This document shows positions 34,772 to 44,520 of a DNA stretch of 64,000 bases, piece by piece. The stretch is from Niebla homalea (taxonomy: Eukaryota > Ascomycota > Lecanoromycetes > Lecanorales > Ramalinaceae). The DNA lies in NCBI GenBank assembly GCA_019925105.1, contig JAHGAU010000018.1, positions 310,001 to 374,000 of the forward strand, written 5' to 3'. How positions within the stretch are numbered: position 1 is the first letter of the stretch; every line of letters begins with the position of its first letter. The notes beneath the pieces were generated by a model. That model was not told where the DNA came from, did no database searches, and worked only from the letters and a program-made list of their open reading frames with translations. The translations under genes and the position numbers were made by a program.

Positions 34772-36734
34772 ATGGCGGATATTGCAGATCGTCTTGTCGT
34801 TCTTGAGCTTGAGAATTTCGAGCACAAACCATTCATTCCATTCAGTGAATTAAAGAAGCTCTTCACTCATGACAAGGTATCCCAGCTTCTGCAACAACAC
34901 ATCGAGTTCCACCTCATCGATGAAACAGTGAGCAGAGTCCTCAATGGAGGTCTTAGAACGTTCGCTGTACTGGGAGCTGTCCAAGATATAGGAAGCATCA
35001 CGCGGTTCATCAAGGGAGACCAGTTTTCCGAGGTTGTGTTAGATGCAAGTCTGCCTCTCAAAGAAACAGATATCTCTCGGTATTTTTCGAATCCAGACAA
35101 AGGCAAGCTGTTCGTTCGCAAGCAGTGGAGCTTCCTAGCGCCAGTATTCTCTGAGAACCGATCAACCCGTGAACTTGACGATCGGATCGTTCTTCCATTC
35201 TTGCACAAGAAACTCAAGAGCCAGGGTGGTTTCTCAAAGGTCTACAGAATAACTGTGGATGCATCACATTACATGTCCAACATGTCACTTGGGGTCAGTG
35301 CACTGGCTATCTCAGAACACCCTCAGCACCAAAGCATGTCAAACAAATCGTTCGACTTGATCTGCAAACATTTAGAGCAGCCAGACGACGAAGAAAACTT
35401 GACTAAAGATTTCGACGAGGAAGTTCGCATTCTTTCCGCGCTTCGTTGTCTCCAGCATCCGAACATTATCACGCTCATTACTGCCTTTTCGAAAGGTCCA
35501 ACTTACAATTTCCTCTTCCCAGTTGCGGACGGAGATTTAAAAGAGCTTCTAGACACTGAATATCGCTTACCTAGCTTTCGGACCGAAAACGAGATCCTCG
35601 GGTCGCTATAGGGACTCTCCTCCGCTCTTAATACGTTTCATAACTACTTCTACTCTTTACGTAAAATTAAGCAAGTCGGATACCATTATAATATTAAACC
35701 GAGAAACCTTCTTTATTGCAATGGAAAGCTATTGCTGTCGGACTTTGGTTTTTTAAGATTACGGAACGCGGAAGATAACTTATTAAAAACATTTAAGAAA
35801 AGCGAAGAAGACTATATAACGCTAGAGTATAAGCTTATCCTAAAGGGTTTCAAGCGTAAAAGGATCGGAAGAGCGAATAACGTTTAATCTTTTAATTATG
35901 TTCTTACCGAGATCCTAGTATACCTTAGCGTTGAACCATTAAAGGGTCCAAAGGCAGTCCAGAAATTTACTGAAGACAGGAGACTGAAGGTTAAATTATA
36001 TATCGTCTATAACTTCTTCGGAGATAGGGAGATTAATCCAGGCGTATATACGTTTTTGGAGTACTGTAAGTAAAATTTGTCCGATAAGTTAAGGCTATTA
36101 ACTAGGATAGTAAACAGGATTCTATAATTCAATCCAGATCGAAGATTATTAGCAGCGGACGTTACTCGGCTCCTGTTTTATTTAACGTAGTAAATGCGTA
36201 TTTTTGTAATTAATTTAACTTTGGGTAAAAACGTAAAGCCACTAAATTTTAAGTTAATAATTAAGATAGAAAGGTTAAGGATCTAATATAAGACAATCGG
36301 CTTAAACGTAGATCCGTTGGATATTCCTGGCTTTACTTAATTTACGGCAAAGCATTCGTTTAATAAGTATAAAAATTTACAGCTACTCCTAATTAGTATC
36401 CAAAATGAGATCGGCGTAATCGCGACGGAATTACAGATAACGTTTTCCGGCCAGTTTACGTCTTGTCTTTGCTATCGCTTATAATAATTATAGGACTAGC
36501 TTTGGGATAATTAACCTCTTAATATTTATTCTAAAATGATTGGCCGCTTAAAAGAGACAATGCTAAGTAAAGAGAATCCGATATAGTCTTAAGAGGCTTT
36601 TAAATTGGTCTAGGGAACGTTAAGTAATAATCCTAATCGAAATAGCTATTTGATATTAACCGAACAATTTTACAGGCGTTTCGCATATTTCGTAATAATG
36701 AGAAACGTCGCGTTTGCTATAATGCGTTAAGATC
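34772..36734 (+). pseudogene. Protein-kinase-like gene, N half clean, C half RIPped
   Basis: The ORF starts at ATG 34772 and stays open to a TAG at 35609-35611. Residues 1-150 are the N-terminal region common in fungal kinases of this type, ending 'KQWSFLAPVFSENRSTRELD'. The kinase domain follows with a degenerate glycine loop 'GGFSKVYRI', the presumed lysine in 'DLICKHLEQ' and 'EEVRILSALRCLQHPNIITL'. Past the stop the same frame continues with RIP changes: 'HYNIKPRNLLYCNGKLLLS' (HRD Asp now Asn), 'DFGFLRL' intact, 'YITLEYK' for the APE region, and 'GRANNV', stop, 'SFNYVLTEILVYL', where relatives have GRASDVWSFGCVLTEI. The 3' limit is uncertain; sequence becomes unreadable after about 36200. 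It directly precedes the right inverted kinase-like copy. Role unknown. Confidence 0.8.
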
Positions 36735-37689
36735 GTTAAAAGCAAGATCTTTAGTTGGACAGAAAATTTATCAAAGGGCCATGGTCCGACCTAGGTCCTT
36801 ACATAATTAGCAATTTCGAGCTTAAGGGAGAGCCTATTCTTATCGAATTTTTAACTTATAAGGGCTATACCTCTTACGAAGACGAACTATTTGAACGCGT
36901 TAAGGCTATAGTATCCTTACGTAGCCGGAGTATCTTTAAGTCTATTTTTCTTATCCTGTAATACCGCGGTTATTACCCTGAACCTTCGTGAAAACGGTTT
37001 AATATCGTATATTAATTACCCCTTAAGGTTAAGAATACGGTACCCGTGAATTTTTTAACCGTCTTAAAGAAGATAAAGGAAATAACTTAACGGCCTTTAC
37101 TAACGTAACGTTATAAGCTAACGGTTACCTAAATATCGTATTTTTTAAAATTTTACCGTAACGGTTAATTATATAAAGGTATATTTAAACTTAATATTAT
37201 TTACTTTTTAAATGTATTTATAAGTATTATTGTATCTTTTTTAAACGTATTTTTTATTAAGTTTAATTATAATTATATAAATAATAATAAATTTTTTTTT
37301 TATTATTTAAGTTTAAAATAAAATATTAATATTTTATATATTAAAAAAATATTTCATTATATATAAATAATAATATAAACCTTATAATATAATTCTATTA
37401 AAAATTTAATTATTATAATGTTAATATAATATTCATAAAGATCGTTTTTTAAAAACTTTTAAAATTAACTCTAAAAAAATTGAAAGAATTACAGGAAAAA
37501 ATATGAAAAAAACCATTAAAAAAGTATATATTATATATTAGGAAGTATATAGGAGATATTTATGGTATTACGGTAAACCACTATCTTACGATATACGTAA
37601 AAGACCGGAAGGAAGAGATTTCGCCTGAAGATATTAAGGGCGATTTCAATGAGAATATTGTCATTCCCCTCTCGAAATACTTAGTCTAG
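36735..37689 (+). pseudogene. Kinase-like gene fragment, right inverted copy
   Basis: It begins with 'RKFIKGPWSDLGPYIISNFE', 'LKGEPILIEFLTYKG' and 'DELFERVKAIVSLRSRSIF', the only clean ORF part (36755-36961). After 36961 the frame continues only through RIP-type stops ('FLTVLKKIKEI'). Near 37460-37550 it recovers as 'LKKLKELQEKI', stop, 'KKPLKKYILYIRKYIGDIYG'. The near-normal end reads 'DRKEEISPEDIKGDFNENIV' and stops at 37687-37689. This is the plan of fungal kinase-like proteins: an N-terminal accessory region, a diverged kinase fold and a C-terminal helical end. RIP is heaviest in the middle. The left copy is 19590-20134, 27852-27863 and 29975-30388. Confidence 0.75.
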
Positions 37690-37805
37690 CTTTGCTGTAG
37701 CTAGGGCGGCGTTGATGGTGGCAGCGGCGGTGCAGTAGCAGATTCTAGAGTATGTTTGCAAGATCAGATACGAGTACTTTAGTGCACGATTGGTCCTCAA
37801 AGGAG

Positions 37806-38066
37806 TCATGCATTAGGGAGACGGGTTACCATTATCTCTGGCACGACGGCGATCACCTGGAAGCTTGACGTCCTAGATTGATGCCCAAACAGACCGAACA
37901 CCTTATCTCCGGCCTTGAAGTCTTTAACTCCTACTCCGACCTCCTCGATGATGCCTGAACCATCAGTTCCAAATACGGCTGGCCAGCTCTCCACCATCAT
38001 GCCAGAGAGGAGCTTCTTCCAGTCTAGCGGGTGGAGAGCTATTGTTTTGAGGCGAATAGATTCTCA
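37806..38066 (-). pseudogene. MDR (zinc-type/quinone-like) oxidoreductase, N-terminal fragment
   Basis: On the minus strand, 'IRLKTIALHPLDWKKLLSG' is followed by 'MMVESWPAVFGTDGSGIIEE' and 'VGVGVKDFKAGDKVFGLFG'. This is the GroES-like catalytic domain of medium-chain dehydrogenase/reductases, of the fungal trans-acting enoyl-reductase and toxin-biosynthesis-like type (relatives: ALNP.DWK, YP..LG.D.AG.V.EVG, F..GDRV.G). The first 25-30 residues are missing: two stops lie just upstream, where the SDR start begins. The frame closes at 37806, so the Rossmann domain is lost, though a short 'TINAALATAKL' reading near 37700 may belong to it. NADPH-dependent reduction is the family role. Confidence 0.75.
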
Positions 38067-38068
38067 TC

Positions 38069-38400
38069 ATGTCAGAGCCGGAAACTTTTTTGATCACGGG
38101 CGGAAACAGAGGCCTCGGTTTCGAGATAGTAAAAGCAAACTACAAGTCTGAAAGGGCATACAGGTAATATCATCCTCGCAGGCCGCTCTCTCCCCAAGGT
38201 CCTTGAAGCCATCAAATTCGCACAGGGCGAAACTCCCTCCACTCACAGCAAAGCTCTTCCCCCTTCAAATCGACGTCGAGCACGATGAATCCATTGTCAA
38301 AGCCTTTGAGCAAATCCAAGCCGAATTGGGGAAAAGTGGACATCTTACTTAACAATGCCGGTGAGTCCTTCGTCCTTCCCTTACTCTACATTAACGTAAT
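38069..38400 (+). pseudogene. Short-chain dehydrogenase/reductase, 5' part
   Basis: ATG at 38069-38071 opens 'SEPETFLITGGNRGLGFEIV', with the TGxxxGxG cofactor motif of classical SDRs. A stop and two frame changes follow. The chain can still be traced through 'IILAGRSLPKVLEAI', 'QIDVEHDESIVKAFEQI' and 'NNAG', the conserved structural motif. Directly after NNAG a GTGAGT donor (38361) opens an intron, and the Copia element at 38401 sits 40 nt into that intron. The rest of the gene resumes at 43968. The start overlaps the broken 5' end of the divergent MDR gene within a few bases, an unnaturally tight arrangement. Confidence 0.8.
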
Positions 38401-38620
38401 TGTCAGACGTGAGGACGCATGAGAGTGGATGATATATATGTGTATTGCATATAATCTATCTCGGAAGCATGGTATTATCTATATGAAATACCTAGGTGGT
38501 ATAAGATGTACGGCCAGGTAATAATATCTATACGCGCTATAATAGTATCTTAATACCGTTATATAACGGCTTAATAATATTCTATATAATATTATTATTA
38601 TACTTATATTTAAGTTAATA
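38401..38620 (-). repeat. Left LTR of Copia copy C (220 bp)
   Basis: It starts tgtcagacgtgaggacgc. Its first 120 bp are nearly clean, while its inner 100 bp are RIPped (ends ttaagttaata for caggctgaca). Confidence 0.9.
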
Positions 38621-41600
38621 TACCCCCTTAAGATCGTAATATTATTATAATAATAATATAGATCCTAAATACCCTTATTATAACTATTTCTTAATTATTA
38701 ATATACCGTAATTATTATAAGTAAAAGATATAACTTAAATTTAATATTTAAAAAATTGAAAAATTAAAAAAAATCGGTAACCCTAAAAATAATAATAATA
38801 ATAAAACCTTTATATTTTAAGTTACTCCGGAGCTTTATATATATTTAATTAAGTTTTAAATATTAATTTAAGTGATTTTCTTAAGTAATTATTATTAAAT
38901 ATATGCTGAAAAAAGTTAAAATTAATAAAATCGTAAAAATAAATAAACCCGGAAAGATTATCGTATACCCGGTTTATAATTATAATTTTTTAAGAGCCGA
39001 ATCTCTTAAAAACGACGTTTCTAAGGTTTTATTGAATCGTATTATAATATAAGGTTTTAAGGTTTATTATTTTTAAAACTTAAAAATTTTATAAATTCTT
39101 TATATTTTTATAACGGTAAAGCTTTTATAAAGCCGTCTATTAATATCTTTATTATAAGTATAAACTTAATATTAATCGTTTTCTTTTAATATTCTTATCG
39201 TAATTAATAATAATATATATTTATATAATAAAGTTTTATAATAAATTAAGAGATAATCCCTTAAACTATACGGATTATTTAAGTATTATTATACTTAATC
39301 TTTAATAAGTAAGATAAATCCAATATAATTAACTTAAAGAAACGGTTTTATTATATTAGTTTTTTTATTATAAAAATAAAACCGAGGAGCTCGGTTTTAA
39401 TAAAGCTTATTATTATCGTTTTTTATTTTATTATTTTCTAGTTAATTAAGCTTTTAAAAAGCTTAAAAATATAATTTTATAAACTATATTGTATTTTAAA
39501 ATCGTTAATAAATAACGTATTTAAAAATATTATAAAAACGGTATACGGATTAATAATTTTCCTATTATATATAATAATATAATATTTAATATATATAAAA
39601 TATTATAATACCTTTATAGTTACTTCTAAGTATTATTTTAACGGATTTATAAGGAACTTAGATAACTTAAACGTTAAGTATATAATATCCGTCCTTATAA
39701 TAACGGTTACGAAGTTAATAAAGCCGATAAATTATTAATATATATAAATCTCTTAAGGTAAAACTTACCCGGTATTTTTAATAAAAAGTTCGGTATTCCG
39801 TAAAAATATTATTATAATATTGAATTTTACCGTAAGCTTATCGATATAGTTATTTTAATATAAACGGATTTCTCGACTTAATTAATCTTATATTATCCTT
39901 ATATTTAAGAATTATTTTATTTTACTTAAGTTTTTTATTTTATAGACCTTAAAGAATTTACTTTAAAAGTTATTTACCTTTTAACTATACTTATAATCGT
40001 AAATAACGATAATATTATCCATAAAGAAAAAGACTATTATATAATTATTAATAAAAATATATTTGATTTCCGGGACTTATTTTAGGCCTAAGTTTATTAA
40101 GGTTTTTAAGAGATTTTTAAATTATAAAGCCGGTGATTATTTAAGTTTATATGAAGTTTAAAGCAGGAGGAAGAAGCCTTTATTCCTATACCCTTTTAAT
40201 AATTTAATATATATAAATTTATTTATCTCGTTATTTATAAATATATTAACGGCGTCTTATTATCTTATATTTAAATTAAATACGGTTATTATGGTTATAA
40301 GTACCCTAAGAACCTTAATTACTAGGGTAACGGTAAATATATTTTAATCGGTTTTTTATAAATTACCCCTTATATAAAGTTTCGCTTTATATTTGGTAAA
40401 ATACCCTTGATGGTTAAATTTATATTTAAATATTTAAATAATAAGTATTAATATTTTATCCGCTTTTTTAATATACTTAATTAAGACCTTTTTTTATATA
40501 CTTTTCTCTTTAAGAACTTTAAGCTTTACTTTAATTATTAACTTAAAATCCGTAACGTATAAATATTTTAATATATAACGATAATATTTTAATTTAATAA
40601 ATAAGGTATTACGGTGGAGCATACTTATTTTTAATAGAAAAAAAGATAGCTTTTTATTTTTTTTATAGAATTTATAGGATAATAAAAAAACAATAAATAC
40701 TATATAATATAATAGTTTTAATTTATTTATAATTAAAGTAAAAGCTATAGTATAATTTGCTTTTTTTATATTTTTTAGAGCTTTTTTTCCTTTAATAATA
40801 TTATTTATATTAAAGTCGGATTTATTATTATTTTTTTTTTTAAAGTTAATAAAGCTGGTAAAACTGGTGGTAGATCTAATAATAAAATTAATAATTTATT
40901 ACCGCTACCGTTACCGTCGCCGTTATCGTTATTGTTTTTATCTTTATTATTATTCTTAGATATAATATTATAGTTAATTAATACTGGAATCGGTAAGGAT
41001 AAATAATCCTTTTATTATTCTTTTTCTTTTCTTTTTTATATAAAGTTAATAATATTATTTATAAATTCCTTTTTTTCTTTATTATTTAATAATAGTTTAA
41101 TAATAATGTAAAATATATTTATTTTTAGGATATTAATTAAATAAAGGAATAATTCTTTTTTAAGTTAAGTTAAATTGATTTTATCGGTTTTATAAAACTT
41201 ATTCTCTTTAAAGAAGACGTCTTTTATATAAATTACTTTCTTTTAATTAAGTATTTATATATTATAAATATTAATATTATCGTAGCTAATAAAGAAACCA
41301 ATATATACTTTTATTATTAATTTCTTTTTTTTAAGGATTAACTTATTAAGTAAATAAGCTTTATAGCTATATTATTTAAGGTATTAAAAGTTTAACTTTA
41401 AACCGGTAGCCTTCTTAAATAATATAGCCTATAAATACTTCATTATTAATATCCGATTTATAAGGAAACCGGCCGTTTATACGATTTATAACTATAAGAA
41501 TTAAGGAAGTTTTATTTATAGCTTTATAACCCTTACTTTTATAATTAATAAACTATTTTTTTATTTTAAATAACCGTTTAATATAACGGTATATAGTATT

Positions 41601-43742
41601 AATAATTTAAAGGTAATATTAAATTTATTAATAAGGTTATTAAATTTAAATTTTAAGGATCTCTCTTTATCTGATTAAATAAAGGCTATATTATAATAAT
41701 ATCGTATTTTAATTATTTTAATAGTTTTCCGTAGGATATTTATTACTTTAAATTTATATTTATAAGTATATATTATTTAGAAATCGTATTTAAAGTAAAT
41801 AATATATAATACTTATTAATCTTAATTTATCGTTATATTTATTTATATAAGGTTATAAATAATTTAAAAGAAAGGCTTTATTAATATTTCTGCTTTATAT
41901 AAGGATCTTAATACGATCCGGTAAGCTTTTAATAAAATATAGTTTTTATAATTACTTATATTAAGGCTTTAATATTATTAATAATCTTTACCCCCTTAAC
42001 TGCTTATTAAATGTACTATATTACTTTATTAATAACGTATATAAGGAGCTAGTATTATTGGCTTATAATTATTAATTTAACAATAAGTTTACCGGTTATA
42101 AATATTACGTTAAGTTATTTAATATTATCTTTAAATACGTAATATTTACTAATCCTTTTGACCAGTATTTTTATCTATCCATTATTAAAAAGGTAATAAC
42201 GTTCAGTATTAAAGTAAATACTTTTATCTATAAGGATAATATTAAATATAACGTTAACTATAAAGTCAGGTATATAAGCAACGTTATAAAGTATAATAAA
42301 GCTATCACCTTTAAGGGTATTAATATTTACTTTGATTTTTCTATAAGTAATAACTTTGAGATTATTATTATTAACGATAGTAATATCCTTCTTTTTTATT
42401 TGTTTCTTTAATAAATCGGTCTTTAATCGTTTTATTATAAATGTAAAAGCTTAAGTTATAGTTTAAAATCTATAATAATTATAATATATAAGACTTTTAT
42501 CTTATATTAAATATATTAAAGTTATTATTATTATTTTAACCCGGTATAAAGAAACTATTTTATTTAAACTTAAAGTTTCTGGATTTCTTAAGAACTTAAT
42601 TGACTTTTTTTTTTTTATTTTAATGTCCTTAAGCTTATTATTTATTTATTTTTTAAATATAAAATTAAGTTTAAAGTTAATAAGTTAATTAAATCGGTTT
42701 ATATATAAATAATTATACTTATTAAATTAATATTTAATATTATAAAAATATTTTTTTAACTTAATACTTTTGCCCTTAAATATAAATTTATTATTTTTCT
42801 TAATATTATTTTAATTTTTATTAATAATAAAAACTATGTAAAACGGAGTCGATTTCTTTATATTATTATACCGTATATGATGTTGAAATTACTCTTTAAG
42901 ATTAATAAGAGTTATTAAGAAGTTAATTAAATTATTTATATTAAACTTATAAAGCTATATTAATATAGGAGTCTATTTCTTAATTATATTAATAAAATTA
43001 TAATATATCCGTTTCTCATTTAATACTTTAAAGATATTATTATTTTTAACTTTTATAAATACTTAAGTATACTTATTAAGTTATAATTTAATATTTTAAT
43101 GAAAATTAGGTTTTATTATAATTTTATAGTATTCTTTTTTTACCGTTAAAGAATAAACGGAATTTAAAGGTATAAACTTAATTTTAAGAATATATAAGTA
43201 ATTCCATAAATAATAATTTACGTCTTTAAGGTAAATAAAGTTCGTTTTATTAATTATTAAGTATATATAATCGTTAATTTTAATAAAAAACGTATATTAC
43301 TTTTTTTATTTTTATAATTTTAACTTTTATATTTATAAATTATTTTTATAGGCTATTAATACCCTTAAGTTAATAACTTTATCCGCTATAAAAACGGGTT
43401 ATATTGGTTTTAATAACTTATTTAAGTTTATTGATTTTATTATAAAAGTAAAATTAATAAGCTCTTAAACATAATATTTAATAGTTTTATCTTTAATAAT
43501 AATAAGTTATAAATCTTAATTTCTTAAAGTAATAAGCTTGACTTTATATAAGTTTATCTTAAGGTTATAAAGGAATAATAAGCAATAGGTTTTTATGCTT
43601 TTTAATTCCTTCTTTATTTTTAATTTATATATAATATATTAACCTTAAAGACTTAATTTAAGCTTTTTTAAATAATTAATTATACCTTTAAATTAATTAA
43701 TAAATAAATAACTATAATAGTATATAATACCGGGCTTATAAT

Positions 43743-43962
43743 TATTAAACGTAAAAACGCATAAAAGTGGATAATATATATATATATTATATATAATCTA
43801 TTTAGGAAGTATAATGCTATTTATATAAAATACTTAAGTAATATAAGATATACGGCCAGGTAATAATATCTATACGCGCTATGGTAATATCTTGGTACCG
43901 TCGCATGACAGCTTAGTGACACTCCATGCAATACCACCACCATGCCTGCACCCAGGCTGACA
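43743..43962 (-). repeat. Right LTR of Copia copy C (220 bp)
   Basis: This is the mirror of the left LTR's mutation pattern: the inner start is RIPped (tattaaacgtaaaaacgc) and the outer end is clean (catgcctgcacccaggctgaca). Confidence 0.9.
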
Positions 43963-44213
43963 GTAATAGACTTACAGCGCTAGGAGTCCGCCACCAACGA
44001 CTTAACGCGGAACTTGACCAATTGGTAGCCGTTGGTAATTAAAGCCAGCGCGAAATATAGAACGCGTCTTAAAGTATCAACACCACAGGTACATAAATTA
44101 TAACTTCAACCTTCATACCGCTCCTGCTCGCCTCTTCGCAGCCCCGCCTCCTCTTTATTACCTCCGGCACCTCCACCCGGCTCTCAAATATGAGTCAAAT
44201 GAAGTATCTTTAA
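43963..44213 (+). pseudogene. Short-chain dehydrogenase/reductase, 3' part after the insertion
   Basis: After the duplicated GTAAT, agacttacag (43968-43977) completes the intron. With the TE and one duplication removed it is 50 nt long, GTGAGT to TACAG. The exon then reads 'ALGVRHQRLNAELDQL'. After a frame change comes 'SINTTGT', stop, 'IITSTFIPLLLASSQ' and 'PRLLFITSGTST', which carries the catalytic-Ser region of SDRs (relatives: V.G....T...LPLL......I..TSG). It ends at TAA 44211-44213 before any Tyr-x-x-x-Lys, so the catalytic Tyr/Lys and C-terminus are gone. Function of the ancestral enzyme: NAD(P)-dependent oxidoreduction; substrate unknown. Confidence 0.75.
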
Positions 44214-44314
44214 CACGGACCTTCGTCATGAAGTCTTGCTAAATCTTGAATATTATACAAGGCAAGGTGCAAGTTCTCTCGGTGGACTATGACACTTGGA
44301 CTCCATCCCTATCT

Positions 44315-44422
44315 CTATCGACTTCTGTATTGGCGACTGAAGAGGGAAGTAGACATCTCTAACAATTCACGTGGATTCCCTGTCTCGACAATGCGACCCT
44401 TATCCAGTATGATGGCAAGATC
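44315..44422 (-). pseudogene. ABC transporter C-terminus, cut by Copia copy D
   Basis: On the minus strand from 44422, the 35 codons read 'DLAIILDKGRIVETGNP' and 'RELLEMSTSLFSRQYRSR' and then stop at 44315-44317. This is the last part of an ABC nucleotide-binding domain after the H-loop (relatives: AD.I.VLD.GRI.E.G...EL), with a natural-looking end. Everything upstream was displaced by the Copia element whose LTR begins at 44423, so the remainder should lie beyond the right edge of the window. The end is convergent with the SDR gene, about 100 bp away, which suggests an original MDR-SDR-transporter neighbourhood. Confidence 0.75.
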
Positions 44423-44452
44423 TGTCAGCCTGGGTGATAGGCATGGTGGTGG
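44423..44452 (+). repeat. First 30 bp of the 5' LTR of Copia copy D
   Basis: tgtcagcctgggtgataggcatggtggtgg is the reverse complement of the outer end of the copy C LTR. The LTR is interrupted here by the 12.3-kb element and resumes at 56741. Confidence 0.85.
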
Positions 44453-44520
44453 TTGCCTCAGGCCCTCAGAGCGTATGTGACGGCTTCGCCGCCGGCTAAG
44501 CCCCTTCAGGTTAACCAGCC
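44453..44520 (+). repeat. Left terminal inverted repeat of the 12.28-kb element
   Basis: ttgcctcaggccctcag at the tip and ggctaagccccttcagg inside pair with the complement of 56665-56732. It is clean of RIP, as is the right end. Confidence 0.75.

Larger units (their letters stand above)
38401..43962 (-). mobile_element. Copia LTR retrotransposon copy C, complete, RIPped
   Basis: It has 220-bp LTRs (38401-38620, 43743-43962) and the duplication GTAAT at 38396-38400 and 43963-43967. Coding is on the minus strand. The protease region is near 42300 ('LKGNNFIILYNVTYIL' is read from copy D, which aligns here). RT near 40020-40060 reads 'VFFFMDNIIVIYD', where relatives have FFYVDDI: both changed positions are G-to-A. 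RNase H is at about 39300-39800, with 'YTVFIIFLNTLF' and 'KLFKKLN'. The order integrase before RT and the RNase H sequence place it in Ty1/Copia. It lies inside an SDR intron. Nothing is functional. Confidence 0.9.

Noticed and set aside
44289..44480. 63-codon + strand ORF
   Set aside because: It is antisense to the ABC C-terminus and runs into the LTR and the TIR element.
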